Source of the DNA: Copromyces sp. CBS 386.78
Lineage: Eukaryota; Ascomycota; Sordariomycetes; Sordariales; Sordariaceae
Assembly: GCA_030685235.1 (NCBI GenBank)
Contig: MU839147.1
Coordinates: 62,001 to 126,000 of the forward strand
Reading direction: 5' to 3'
Length of the DNA: 64,000 bases
The notes beneath the pieces were generated by a model that had not been told where the DNA came from, did not search any database, and saw nothing but the letters and a program-made list of their open reading frames with translations. Below, in pieces: positions 10,319 through 20,460 of this stretch (the stretch's first letter is position 1; each line of letters begins with the position of its first letter). A program made the translations under genes and the position numbers.

Positions 10319-13224
10319 ATGCACATCCTCGTAGTCAACGACGACGGGCCTCCCTCGTCCCACTCGTCCCCCTACGTCCACTCCCTCGTGCGCGACCTGC
10401 AAGCCGCCGGGCATGTCGTCTCCGTCTGCCTTCCGCACACCCAACGCTCCTGGATCGGCAAAGCCCACATGATCGGCCAAACCGTCAAGCCGCTCTACTA
10501 CCGTCCCCCGCCCGCCTCTTCCCCCGCCGCCGGCCTGACCACTGCTCTCGTCTCTTCCTCCCCCGATGAGACCGTCAACGTCACCGACCACGGCACCACC
10601 TACCACCGCCCCTCCACCGTCCCCGGCACCGAAGAATGGATCCTCGTCGACGGCACCCCCGCCTCGTGCGTGCAAATCGGTCTCTACCACTTCTTCCAAG
10701 ACCGCGGCCCCGTTGACCTCGTCGTGTCCGGCCCAAACTACGGACGCAACACCACTGCCGTGTTCGCCTTGTCGTCCGGCACCTTGGGAGGCGCATTGGA
10801 AGCCGCGGTATGCAGACGACGCGCTATTGCGCTTAGCTACGCCTTCTTCAACAGGAACCACGACCCTTCCATCATCGCCAAGGCTAGTCGGCAGTCGGTG
10901 CGCGTGATCGAGGCCTTGTGGAAGCAATGGCCTAGCGACGGATCCGTGGATCTGTACAGCGTCAACGTGCCGCTGTTGGAGGGCTTGGAGGAGGGCAAGG
11001 TGTTGTACACGCCTATGCTGCAGAATTATTGGGGGGCTGGGAGCTGTTTTCAGGAGGTGGAGGGGAGTGTCGATGGTGAGGAGGAGGATGAGGAACGGAT
11101 TAGGGAGGGCGGTGAGGCTGGTCGCGCCGAGACGGATGGGGGAGAGCAGATTGGGAAGAGGGATGGAAAGGGAGGGTTGCATACTCATAAGCACTTTAAG
11201 TGGAGTCCGAGGTTTACCGACGTTTATAAGAGCGTGGAGGAGGCCGAGCCGGGGAATGATGGGTGGGCGGTTAAGGAGGGGCATACCAGGTACGTGTTCG
11301 GTTGTGGTTGTGTTTTTTTTTTGAAAAGGGTTGCTAACCATGATGATGAACAGTGTCACCCCGCTCAAGGCCAACTTCTGGAATACGGCCGAGGATTTAC
11401 ATGGCAAAGAGTTGCAGCTGTAAGTTTGCGCGTGTTTTTGGTTTTGCATTGGCTTTGCGTTGTGGATTATGGCGTGATGAGAAGGTGGTGCTTTCGTGAG
11501 AGAAAGAGGAACGACAATGTTGGTTATGAGACATGGAAACGACAGATGATGAGTATCAGAGATGATGAAAGACGACATGGCTACTACTGCTACTACTACT
11601 ACTACTACTATCTAATCAGATAGATCATAGAAAGGTGAAATAGACAAGAAGGTTCTTGATCTGGCTCACTGCTGTCGCTATGAATATTGTGTGCTTCATG
11701 TTTCTTTCTTTACTCAACGTCACGATCCTAACAAACTCGATAAACAGGCCTCCTCTTGAGACTCCCTCAGCTACCAAGACCGAGTCGTCGACGACCACCA
11801 ACACCAAGGACGACGACAAAAACCACCTCTACGCCCTAATCGACTACCAAGACGCCTACGTCCAGCCCCTCATCCTCTCCGCCATCGAGAAACTCCTCCC
11901 TTCATCGTCATACACCCTCCTCCCCTCCCCCTTCACCACCGAAAACAAGGAACCCGAAATCCACCTCTCCACCCTCCTCCCTTCAGCAGACGGAAAGGTT
12001 CTCCAAATAACCCCCTACGAAACCATCGACTTCGACCACGCCATGTCCCACCCCAGCACCACGCTGATCAACAGCTACATCATCCGCAAAGCCCTCATTC
12101 GGAAGCATTTCCTGTCGTCCACAGTCGAGCACTGGGTTTCCAAACACCCTGACTCCGCTTTGAAGACGCACGTGAAGAGGGCTGAGGCGTTTGAGGTTGA
12201 TTACGCCGAATTTTTGGATGACGCGCTCGTCGAAGCGTTCGATTTACGCGCTAGCATGGAGAAGAATGACGAGCTTATCAGTGAAGGGAAGGCGGACGAG
12301 GTAGAGTGGTGGATTCTGAAGCCGAGCATGAGTGATCGCGGACAGGGGATTCGGTTGTTTAGTACGATGGAGGAACTCCAGAGTATTTTTGACGGTTGGG
12401 AGGTTGAGTCTGATGATGAAGACGAGGACGACGACGACGACGACGAAGCCACCCACCACAAGGTCCAAAAAGATGACGACTCCGACTCCGACGCCGGCAA
12501 CGGAATCAACACCTCCCACCTCCGCCACTTCATCGCCCAGCCCTACATCCACCCTCCTCTCTTGCTCCCCGAACTCCAAAACCGCAAGTTCCACATAAGA
12601 GTCTACGTCCTCGCCGTCGGCGCACTCAAAGTTTACGTCTACAAGGACATGCTCGCCCTCTTCGCCGGCGTCCCCTACGTTTCCCCCTCTGACCCCTCTT
12701 CCTCCTCAGAACATGAAGAAACCCGGGAACTCGACCTATCAGCCCACCTAACCAACACCTGCCTGCAAACATACTCCTCCCCCCTCGCCGCCTCCAACTC
12801 CGTCCACCGCTTCTGGGACCTCCCCGCCCTCTCCCCCACCCACTTCCCTCAGTCCAAGGCGCAAAACATCTGGGACCAAATCTGCGAAGTCACGGGGGAC
12901 CTGTTCGAGGCTGCAGCAAGGGGCATGATGATTCATTTCCAGCCTATGGAGCAGGCGTTTGAGGTTTATGGCCTTGACTTCTTGGTGGACGCTGATGATA
13001 GCGAAGGAAAGAACCGGGCGTGGTTGTTGGAGGTTAATGCTTTCCCTGATTTCAAGCAGACGGGCGATAACGAGGAGTTGAAGGGGGTTGTGGGCGGGTT
13101 TTGGGAGGGGGTTGTGAGGGAGGCTGTGGGTGGGTTTGTTGGTGGTGCTGAGGGGGTGGTGGGTAAGGGGGATGAGGAGAAGATGAAGATGGTTAGGGAG
13201 GTTGATTTGGGGAGGAGGTGGTAG
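10319..13224 (+). CDS. pby1: SurE nucleotidase / tubulin-tyrosine-ligase-like two-domain protein (Pby1 type)
   Basis: I read three exons, 10319-11289, 11354-11419 and 11748-13224, giving 837 aa. Intron 1 (64 nt) has GTACGT, TGCTAACC and CAG; intron 2 (328 nt) has GTAAGT, a CCTAACA branch point and CAG. The N-terminal SurE domain (about 1-330) starts MHILVVNDDGPP with the metal-binding NDDG motif. It continues with VSGPNYGRN, SSGTLGGALEA and SVTPLKANFW. From about residue 350 a TTL/ATP-grasp domain follows: LKPSMSDRGQGIRLF (about 535), FIAQPYIHPPLL, KFHIRVYVLAVGALKVYVYK, HLTNTCLQ and WLLEVNAFPDF (about 771). An acidic low-complexity insert (DDEDEDDDDDDE) interrupts the TTL domain. Yeast Pby1 has the same order and is a P-body component. 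The nucleotidase and ligase activities are inferred from motifs. Whether intron 2 hides a tiny extra exon cannot be decided from the sequence. Confidence 0.87.
11581..11611. repeat. (TAC/CTA)n trinucleotide repeat in intron 2 of the SurE-TTL gene
   Basis: About ten TAC units with one interruption, inside the long second intron. Confidence 0.85.
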
Positions 13225-13736
13225 GTAGGTAGTTGTACACGGGCTTGATTGGGGGGAAGAGGATATAAGTGAGGTAATGATGATAGATGGATGGGTTGGT
13301 TGGTTGGGTGTGATAATGTAAATATGGTTGGGCGGACTTGTATTGTGCCTAGGTATATTATATGGCCAAGGTAGGTAAGTTTATAGATGATACGACATAC
13401 GGTTAGCTAAGGATAGTCAGTCAAGAAAAGTTATTTGCTTCTACCTACGTCTGTCATCAACCGTTCGTTGGCTATATCAATTGCCAAAAGCTGTCAGAAT
13501 ATAGGGGGTACAGATCTGGCACTAATCCATCACCTCGATGGAGCTCCAACTTTTGGGTGTTTGGCGTAGTGGTCAGAATCTGACAAAAGCCCCCCCCCCC
13601 TGCCTGGTAAATTGATGACCGCTTAACCGAAGATTATCATTCAGTACAATCCTCCAACTAACTCCCAATCCGTTCTACCTCCCCTACAACCAACCCACTG
13701 GGTCTGTCTGTCAGTCCATACTCCATCTCTTCCCTT

Positions 13737-13738
<2 letters not shown>

Positions 13739-13780
<42 letters not shown>
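13739..13780. repeat. Poly(T)42 tract
   Basis: Forty-two uninterrupted T residues, the longest homopolymer in the window, about 500 bp past the stop codon of the SurE-TTL gene. Confidence 0.95.
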
Positions 13781-13850
13781 CCCCATTAACAGAACAACCG
13801 AAAAAAGATCAAAACTAACCCTGACTGAGTAAGTCCTACTTGGTTAGTTA

Positions 13851-13934
13851 CTTCTTCCTCCTCCTCCTTCTTCCTCTTCCTCTTTCTCTCCTCCTCCTCC
13901 TCCTTCTTCTTCTTCTTTCTCTCTTCCTCTTCCT
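13851..13934. repeat. 84-nt polypyrimidine (CTT/CCT) tract
   Basis: Eighty-four consecutive pyrimidines built from CTT, CCT and TTC units; a mirror-repeat-like, potentially triplex-forming stretch in noncoding DNA. Confidence 0.9.
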
Positions 13935-14097
13935 GTTCCTCCTTTCTCTTCCTCTGTTCCTCCGCGTATTCCTCCGCCTGCCTACTCTTTTCGGCTACGA
14001 AGTACGCCTGGTATGCTGGGGAATCTAGTCTGTATAGTATGAATCATGCATTAAAAGCAGGTTAGTCACACTAGGTAGGTTGACTTGGTTGTTGAGT

Positions 14098-14132
14098 GGG
14101 TAGGTAGGTAGGTAGGTAGGCAGGTAGGCAGG
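14098..14132. repeat. (GGTA)n / GGCA tetranucleotide repeat
   Basis: Eight or so tandem TAGG/CAGG units. Related single GTAGGT words are scattered through the next 200 bp. Confidence 0.85.
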
Positions 14133-14946
14133 GAATAAAGGGTTGGTTGGCTAAGCCCGTATGTATGGAGAAAGGAGATGAAGAAGGAGAGAGGTGGTCA
14201 ACAGCTGGGTTGGATGTCACTGGTATGGTTAAGGTAGGTACGTACGGGATGGCCATTTTGGAACCTGGACCTAGGTAGGTACTTGGGCTGGTTGAACTCG
14301 CGAATTGTGGAAGTCTAAAGTTAATGGCTGTTGTCTTCGGTGATGGACGATTGCGGACTGCCAAATTTGACACTGAATGGGCATCCGCATAACATGGTGG
14401 GTAGTGAGCACAGGAAGACTTATATACATACAGACTTGACATCATTACGACTTCGAGATACATAGCCATTCATGCATTCATTCATTCATTGATCATACAT
14501 GCTGTGTGGTTGAATCACGTAAACCATTTGTTTGTCTGGCTTTATTCATCCTACCCAAGTGCATGCATTCATTCATTGTGTTGGTGCATCGCAGTCACGA
14601 TTGACGGCTCATTCATATGTATTACCTACTGAGGTACCCAAAACCTACACGCACCCAAACTTTAAAGAGCTCCCTCCTGTCATTGCTCCAGAACAGAAAG
14701 ACCACTCTGACAGGCAGAAGAAGACTTGTATTCAATCTGATAGACTAACTAATATTTGTCTTTTCAACCCTTTTTTCCCGAGTTCCTAGAGAAAACATAC
14801 CCGCACAAGTCACCATAACATGTGATCCAAGAGAATCCCGCATTGCTCTCAACACAGCCGTAGGTAGCTCACACCCCAAAAAGCCAGCCTTTTCCAGTCC
14901 AATATCCAGCCAGCATTAGCTAAGCCAAATGCCAGATAGATACGCA

Positions 14947-16949
14947 TCAACTCGCCCGAGAAGCTACCGGAGTTGTTGCATGGAGCTCACAGGCCGGGTT
15001 CGATGTATCCAGCTCTCGGGGTTGGCTCGATGCGTCGAGCTCCCAAGCCTCACTGATACCTCTTCTGCATGCCAACTCCTCTGGCGGGATGTACACTTCA
15101 GTTGCCGGACCCTCTGTAGGAAGCTCTCCTTTGAGTTCGAGGGAAGGTGAATCATTCGGTGCGTTACCACTCTGGTCGGGTTCAAGCTCTTCCTCGGATG
15201 GTGATGGCTTTGACCTCTTCCGCCAAAAGTAGTAAGCCAACCCAGCCAGCATTCCCAGAATAACCACCCCCCCTACCACGCCCCCGGCAATCGGTCCGGC
15301 TTTGCTAACAGACGATGACTTCTCACCAGAACCTGTCGAGTGCGTGCTAGCTGAGGTAGCAGTTGAAGTCGCGCTAAACGAGACCGGGTTCTTCAGAAAC
15401 ATACTCTTAACCTCATCATTCGACCACGACATCGCAGACAGGTTTCTGTCTTGATACCATTCCTCCACCAGCTTGGGTGTTCTGTAGTCCTCCGCCCCGG
15501 CCTCGTACTTTCCCTCTTCGCTCCAGGTGAGATCGACCATGTCAAAGATGCCGAGACCCTGAGGGAAAGGATCTTCAGCCCAGAGGGACTTGTTTTGACC
15601 GTGGCCGCCCACGACCAGCATTTGGCGCTTTCCTACCACGACACAGTCATGGTTGTTGCGTGGCTCGACTGAATGTGCGTCGGTTTTGAGCCAGACGAAG
15701 CCTGGGAGGCTTAGGATGTAGATGTCGTCGTAGAACTCAGTGAAGGCTCTGTCTGCTCCGCCGTAGATGAAGCTCAGTAAAGAAGAGACGGAAGTAAGTT
15801 AATGTTCATGCAGGGTGGCTCAAATGGGCAAGATTTATCCATCCGAGTGGCAAGCCTGACTTGAGCAGACAGAATATCACTCACAGTTCATAGGTTCCGG
15901 CCGGGCTGGCGACACCCACCATGCAAAAACTCTCCCGCTCCGTCGGCGCATAACCCGCCGTCTTTTGCCATCCCCACCGCCCACTCTTGGGGTCAAAAAA
16001 AGTTATATTGTTGAAATCCAGGATTGCTTCGCCGACCTCTCCTCCCAGAACCATGACCAACCCGTTGGGGCCAAATTGAGGAACGAAATGCGCGCGACCA
16101 TCGATCAGTGTACCAAGCGGGGGTATCACCGTGCTGGTGTCGATTCTTGAGAAGGTCCTGGTCTTCATGTCGTAAGAGACCATACCCGGAATCGGGGTGC
16201 GATACCAGTGCTTGGGATCTGTGACGATGGAGGTATTGTTGGAGTCCGGGTCTATCTCGATCGATGTCATTCCACCTATCACAAAGGACACAGCGCCACC
16301 GGAAGAGTCGTAGGCGGCTGCGAATGCTGCTTTGTCGGTCAAGTTGAGCTTCTTTAGGACGTCTGGGTTCGAAGGCCGTTCCAACGTCCAGGTACCACCC
16401 CCTTTGCCATCGACCGTAAATTTCCAGATTCCGTCCTTCGTGATTTTGTCCTGGTTGATCGTATACGGCGCCCGTCCTCCATAAATGTAGAAGCCATCAC
16501 CGCTGGGGTCGTTCCAAATTGCTTGGTCGGAAAGCGCCACTGGTCCCTTCTTGGGAGTCGCCTTGGTCTCGACTGTCGATGCGGTCCATGATTGTGATAT
16601 ATCGATGGAGAGAGTCGAGTTGCTGGGGTCGGCGGGGTTGTGACCGGGTTGTTCTTTGCCATTTACCAGTTGGGTTAATTCACCTCCGTCGATATAGACG
16701 TATTTTCCTATTACCGTTGCTTGGCAATTGATACCAGATGTTGGCATTGTCATCTACCACTTGCTTTTTGCCATTGCGGATATGAAGTAGAACCGACTAC
16801 CTACTTCGTGAGTAGGCCCGGCGAAGAAGTCTGTTGGCGGGCGGTGCATCCATAAACTGCTGCTCCTGTCCCCAAACACTCAAGAAAAGAAGCGAAGAGA
16901 GTAAGAAGAGACTGAAGCCACGGGACGAAACTGAAGAGTGAATCCCCAT
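14947..16949 (-). CDS. Secreted/membrane-anchored kelch-repeat protein
   Basis: My model has exons 16949-16805, 16719-15885 and 15772-14947, giving 601 aa. Exon 1 encodes a signal peptide (GFSLFLLSSLLFLSVWG) and DAPPANRLLRRAYSR. Exon 2 continues TVIGKYVYIDGGELTQL, the usual first kelch blade of this fungal family, with further blades at GFYIYGGRAP, VSFVIGGM and LVMVLGGEVG. Exon 3 has LFIYGGADRAF and RQMLVVGGHGQN. A Ser/Thr stalk, one transmembrane helix (IAGGVVGGVVILGMLAGLAY) and a basic stop-transfer WRKR follow, with an acidic tail of about 100 residues. Exon-1 donor GTAGGT is supported by the homologous, phase-matched donor in the truncated copy at 17.9 kb. Both acceptors are atypical (AAG at 16720 and GAG at 15773), chosen because they alone keep the kelch frame. 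Earlier in-frame ATGs exist at 16976 and 16988. The protein is probably a cell-surface protein; its ligand is unknown. Confidence 0.78.
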
Positions 16950-17149
16950 CGGAGATGGGCGGTAAATTAACCCCATGGCTGCACGCAAGAAGGTGAAATG
17001 ACAGGTGATCCCAGGTTCAAGTCGAAAAGGTTAGATGATCACAAACCGTGTAAACATAAAGTGTTTGGGTTTGAGAAAGGGAGGGAAGGAAAAAAAAAGG
17101 GGGCAACTGACAAGTCCATCATCAATGGTGTCTTCAGGGTAGACCAACA

Positions 17150-17320
17150 TCCCAGGACCGAGTTTGAGACACTCGAAGTCTAGACTCCTTCTTGTGCAAC
17201 AGCCGGGGCGTACAAAAAGGAACGAGGCTTTTACCACGGGCATCTTGCAGTTACCGAACTCGGATCTTCGTTTACAGGTTGCCTTTTCCAGGTCTGCCCT
17301 TTGTGCTGGTAATACCGCAA
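17150..17320. repeat. Duplicated upstream block, copy A
   Basis: DNA about 200 bp upstream of the kelch gene resembles 18185-18345. Shared islands include ACTCG(AA/GG)GTCTAGACTC, the (C/G)ACAAAAA region, CGAACTCGGATCTT versus CAAACTCGGGTCTT, and a TTGCCTTT...CTTTGTGCT block. The spacing is about 1.04 kb. It is an old, diverged copy. Confidence 0.55.
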
Positions 17321-17511
17321 CGGAGATGTTTGAACGTGGTCGGATGAAGAGGCTGAAAATACTGACCTTCCATTGAATGGAGGCAACCTTTCGGAGATGT
17401 ACTGGTGCCCGATGTTTGTGTGTGGAGCTAGAGGGAGACTTGGCGGCGAGATATACCAGGTCCGTTCCGTCGTTCGAGGGCAAAGGTTCATTGTCAATCT
17501 GAGAGGTCAGG

Positions 17512-18037
17512 TTACCTCGAGTCAGATATAACAAGGAAGCTGAAGTGCCGTATCACTTCCACTGAAAGTTCTGCTCGCTCCTTCTGCCTCAGCAAAAGAA
17601 AATGACCTCTGCCTGGGTAGTGACTTCCCTCCACGTTTTTCCTGTAGCAATACGAGTGGAAAGCCCCCCGGGCCATGAGACGAAGTGGGGGTGCTTCGGA
17701 CGGCCTTGACAGGACGCGGTAAAACATGGAAACCACCACAGGGTGTGACCATACTGCGTAAAACACTGGTTAAGACGGCAACTTCAAAGTGTCTATATTA
17801 GTACCATATACGTTGGTTGACGTGGCCAGAAAAAAAGCGAATTGAGCGAGAAGAATGGCAAAGTACGATTCTCATACCTCGGCAATGCCCTCTGCGGAGA
17901 AACTTGGCAGCGGGAGGAGCGTCCGATAGTTGAGCCCAAGCATGCTGAAGGAGAAAGGACCAAACTATCAGGGCGAAGAGAGAGGAGAAAGGAGAAGTTG
18001 AAGTTAAGGACAGAAGACAATTTGCTGTTAAACCCAT
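17512..18037 (-). pseudogene. Truncated tandem copy of the kelch gene first exon, possibly spliced to unrelated sequence
   Basis: The ATG at 18037 opens a 160-nt exon (18037-17878) encoding a signal peptide (SPFSSLFALIVWSFLLQHAWA) and QLSDAPPAAKFLRRGHCR. This closely matches the exon-1 end of the kelch gene (DAPPANRLLRRAYSR) and ends in the same phase at GTATGA. No kelch blade (YIDGG) follows anywhere before the duplicated block at 17.3 kb. If spliced at CTTAAC...CGCAG (acceptor 17754), the frame continues through 17753-17512 for 80 more codons, giving a 133-residue secreted-type protein with no kelch similarity. I favour a decayed, truncated duplicate; a small chimeric secreted protein is the alternative. 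Confidence 0.5.
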
Positions 18038-18184
18038 GACGACATATGTTCTCTTCAAATGAGCGAAGTCTATTCCGATTCCAGAAGCTTGAAATGGTAG
18101 CCGCAGTGGAGAGGGTGATGATTTGGAAAAGGAAGGTGGCCAAGGAAAGAAAGTCCAACCTAGGTTATGAAGCTGCAATCTCCT

Positions 18185-18345
18185 TCCGAGACTGAGTACT
18201 GAAACACTCGGGGTCTAGACTCTGCCTCGTGCTACTTTCGAACGGGCACAAAAAATGGATGTATCGTGTCACCAAACTCGGGTCTTGCTCAGAAAGTCAG
18301 GCGGAGTTCTTGCCTTTCGGTAGCCTCTTTGTTGTGCTCGTCAAA
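18185..18345. repeat. Duplicated upstream block, copy B
   Basis: Diverged counterpart of 17150-17320, lying about 150 bp upstream of the truncated kelch first exon. Its position shows that the duplication included promoter as well as exon. Confidence 0.55.
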
Positions 18346-18777
18346 TAATTCCGCGGATCATGCAAGGTACAACAGAGGCTGAGGTACTCTGTGTCATTCC
18401 TTTGTATGTTTCCAATGTGGGGGCGTTTCTTCTTATCCGGAGAAGAAGTTGAAGCAAGGAAGATAGGGCGACTCATGCCGGTAGATGCGGATACATATGG
18501 TGGGTGCTTACCCTTGTTGAAATAACGTCACAGATCCGATCATTGGCCTTCCGCAAGATAAAACGGTGAGTATGGATGTGTGGCTCCCCATCCTGATCAG
18601 ATATTAGTTTCCCTTGAGATCAGAGAATGGACGTTGGTGTTAGGCGGGAGTGTCCTTAAAGGCTCAACAAACGCAACAAGCATTGGGAAATACCAAAAGG
18701 TGCGGCTATGCAAACCTATCACAATGTCAGCACAAACACTTGTGAGGTGGAGCAGGAGTAAGTCCTTACTAAGTCCG

Positions 18778-18817
18778 TACTGGGAGGGGGGGGGTAGAAG
18801 TTGCCGTCAATTGACCG
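18778..18817 (+). repeat. Left terminal inverted repeat
   Basis: Begins TACTGGGAGG, passes through a G-run and TAGAAG, and ends TTGCCGTCAATTGACCG. It pairs with 19926-19965 with one mismatch. Confidence 0.85.
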
Positions 18818-19925
18818 CCCGTATTTTGAGAACTATTATTTGACTATAAAAATTAAAATAACGTTGAAAAGTACAGACGTTAAAACATTAGGACGTCTAT
18901 ACGCAAATAACGGTTAAATAACGGTTGCTAATTTCTAACGTCAGGCAATTTTCAGACGTTTAGAGAGGTTAAACGCTAAAGAAGTACCGCTACCGCCCAA
19001 TTTGGTAGGCGAGGTACTTAGCGCCCGTTTTAATAGGGGAAAAGCCCGGCTCAGTACTAATATTCCAAATATTTAGGGAAAGAGTTCGAATATTGTACTT
19101 ACCTTGTACACTATATCTTCATATCTCAACTATCTTCCAAGTATTTTAGGCCGCCTTAGTTTCTAGGAGCGTTTCTCTTCTTTTTCTAACCTCCATCACC
19201 CTTCCTACTGTCACAGGTTGACATTGGCTATATAGTGTGCACAACGAGTTCTGTCTTGCAAGCAGAACATCGTCCTATCTTTTAGGTTTGGCTGACTGGG
19301 CATGTGCACCCCGGACCTGTCATACCTACTAACCCTACTACTTTAAAGAAGGTAACCCTTTATAAAAAGAACAGTAATATATCGATTTGCTAATAAAATA
19401 TAGGGTTAGTCAAGTACCGAATTTTTTTCGCGATTCAATACTAAGGGGTATAATAGGCGATTCGAGCCCATACGAGTAGGTACCTTATATTTTACATTAT
19501 TTTATCATTTAGTAATAGCTTTATTTTACTAACTTTACGACGACAGGAATTTCAGGTATTAGGCGTATAGTATTATCAGGCGCGCTAAGGTTCGTATACG
19601 GGCGCACGATAGTTGGGCGCGGGTAGGAGGGTAGGAGGCAAGCGTAGAACTAGCCCTAGGGCGTACCGTCGGGTCTAGATCTAAGCCTATTATTATTTTT
19701 GCATAGGCGTTTTCCCATACTAAACGCCCTAATCTAAATAGTCGTTAAGATTTGCCCCGACGGTTAATTAACGGTCAATTGATGGTAGGCCTATATCGGA
19801 CGTTTGTATTTTCGGACGTTTCGCGGGGTTTTGTCGTTGGCTCGTATTGACGTTTTTAAATTTCCGTACAAGACTTGGATTATTTCCCTACCTGCAAACG
19901 TCTGAAAATTTCAACTCTCATTTTA

Positions 19926-19965
19926 CGGTCAATTGACGGCAACTTCTACCCCCCTCCTCCCAGTA
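19926..19965 (-). repeat. Right terminal inverted repeat
   Basis: Reverse complement of the left repeat, with one A inside the G-run when read from the outside. It includes the palindrome GTCAATTGAC. Confidence 0.85.
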
Positions 19966-20064
19966 CGGGTATCATCGGTTAGAAAAGGTCCACATTAACG
20001 CACCTACAAACCTATATTCCCAGATGAACGCTCTTCTTGTCGGTACAATGTCCATCATAAATGA

Positions 20065-20460
20065 TTACGGCCATACGCAATACGCGATCTCCGTCATAAC
20101 CTACCCAGCGAGCGAATTCGTTTTGCACGTGACCGCTTTGCCAACCGTACAAGTGGCCTGCCAAAATTTATCGTAAATGAGATGCCCGACCTCCTGTCCC
20201 TTGGTCGCCAACTGGTTGCTTGCGTAAAAGCTACAAGTGCCTCCAAATACAGGCATATCATAGATGAAGGAGGTTGGACGTGTAACGGCGGCGATGTCAA
20301 CAACCAGTGCTGTGCATCGACAGGATTCTGCGGCACGACGAGTGCCCATTGCGGTACTGGATGGTACGTATCATTTCCTCGCAGTCTTTGCGGTGATGTT
20401 GAAGCTGACTTTTGAAAATTGGAATGAAACAGCCAGAAGGGCTACGGACGTTGCAACTAG
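20065..20460 (+). CDS. C-terminal part of a hevein-type (CBM18) chitin-binding protein; 5' end unresolved
   Basis: The frame open from 20065 (after an in-frame stop) runs to 20363, is interrupted by a 69-nt intron (GTACGT, GCTGAC, ACAG; 20364-20432) and ends at TAG 20460. Splicing completes a chitin-binding type-1 domain: TCNGGDVNNQCCASTGFCGT then TSAHCGTGCQKGYGRCN, with the expected eight-cysteine-like spacing and the C-terminal CQxGYGxC. Upstream residues (ERIRFARDRF ... GLPKFIVNEMPDLLSLGRQL) look like protein and precede the only in-frame ATG (20182), so the true start is probably in an earlier exon. That region is occupied by the transposon about 100 bp upstream, so the gene may be truncated. 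Family role: chitin binding at the wall or outside the cell. Confidence 0.55.

Larger units (their letters stand above)
13225..14946. other. Convergent 3' intergenic region, microsatellite-rich
   Basis: 1.7 kb between the stop codons of two convergent genes. It holds a 42-nt poly(T), an 84-nt pyrimidine tract, tandem TAGG units and several ATTC/CATTCATT stretches (about 14,460-14,580). No protein-coding or RNA gene is supported. Confidence 0.65.
18778..19965. mobile_element. Non-autonomous or degraded DNA transposon with 40-bp terminal inverted repeats
   Basis: The two ends are inverted copies of a 40-bp sequence (18778-18817 and 19926-19965) differing at one position in the G-run. Taking TA as the target duplication, the element proper starts CTGGGAGG at both ends, as expected for Tc1/mariner/pogo-type insertion. 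Outside, CCG precedes TA on both sides, so the terminal repeat can also be read as 43 bp. The 1.1-kb interior is distinctly AT-rich and TpA-rich compared with its flanks. It has no ORF of 60 codons and carries many subterminal ACGTC/GACGTTT words in both orientations plus an internal copy of the ACGGTCAATTGAYGG terminal motif at 19771-19785. This fits a MITE-like or RIP-degraded element. The superfamily is not certain. Confidence 0.7.

Noticed and set aside
10280..11578. 432-codon open frame antisense to the SurE domain
   Set aside because: Composition (Gly/Val/Arg rich) and position are those of an antisense shadow of a GC3-rich gene.
14098..14132. Tetranucleotide array considered as telomere- or CRISPR-like
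   Set aside because: The units are simple GGTA/GGCA without spacers and not TTAGGG; it is an ordinary microsatellite.
16753..16754. Kelch gene starting at the exon-2 ATG (16753)
   Set aside because: It would lack the signal peptide although a C-terminal TM anchor is present, and it ignores the upstream signal-peptide exon that is duplicated with the same donor phase.
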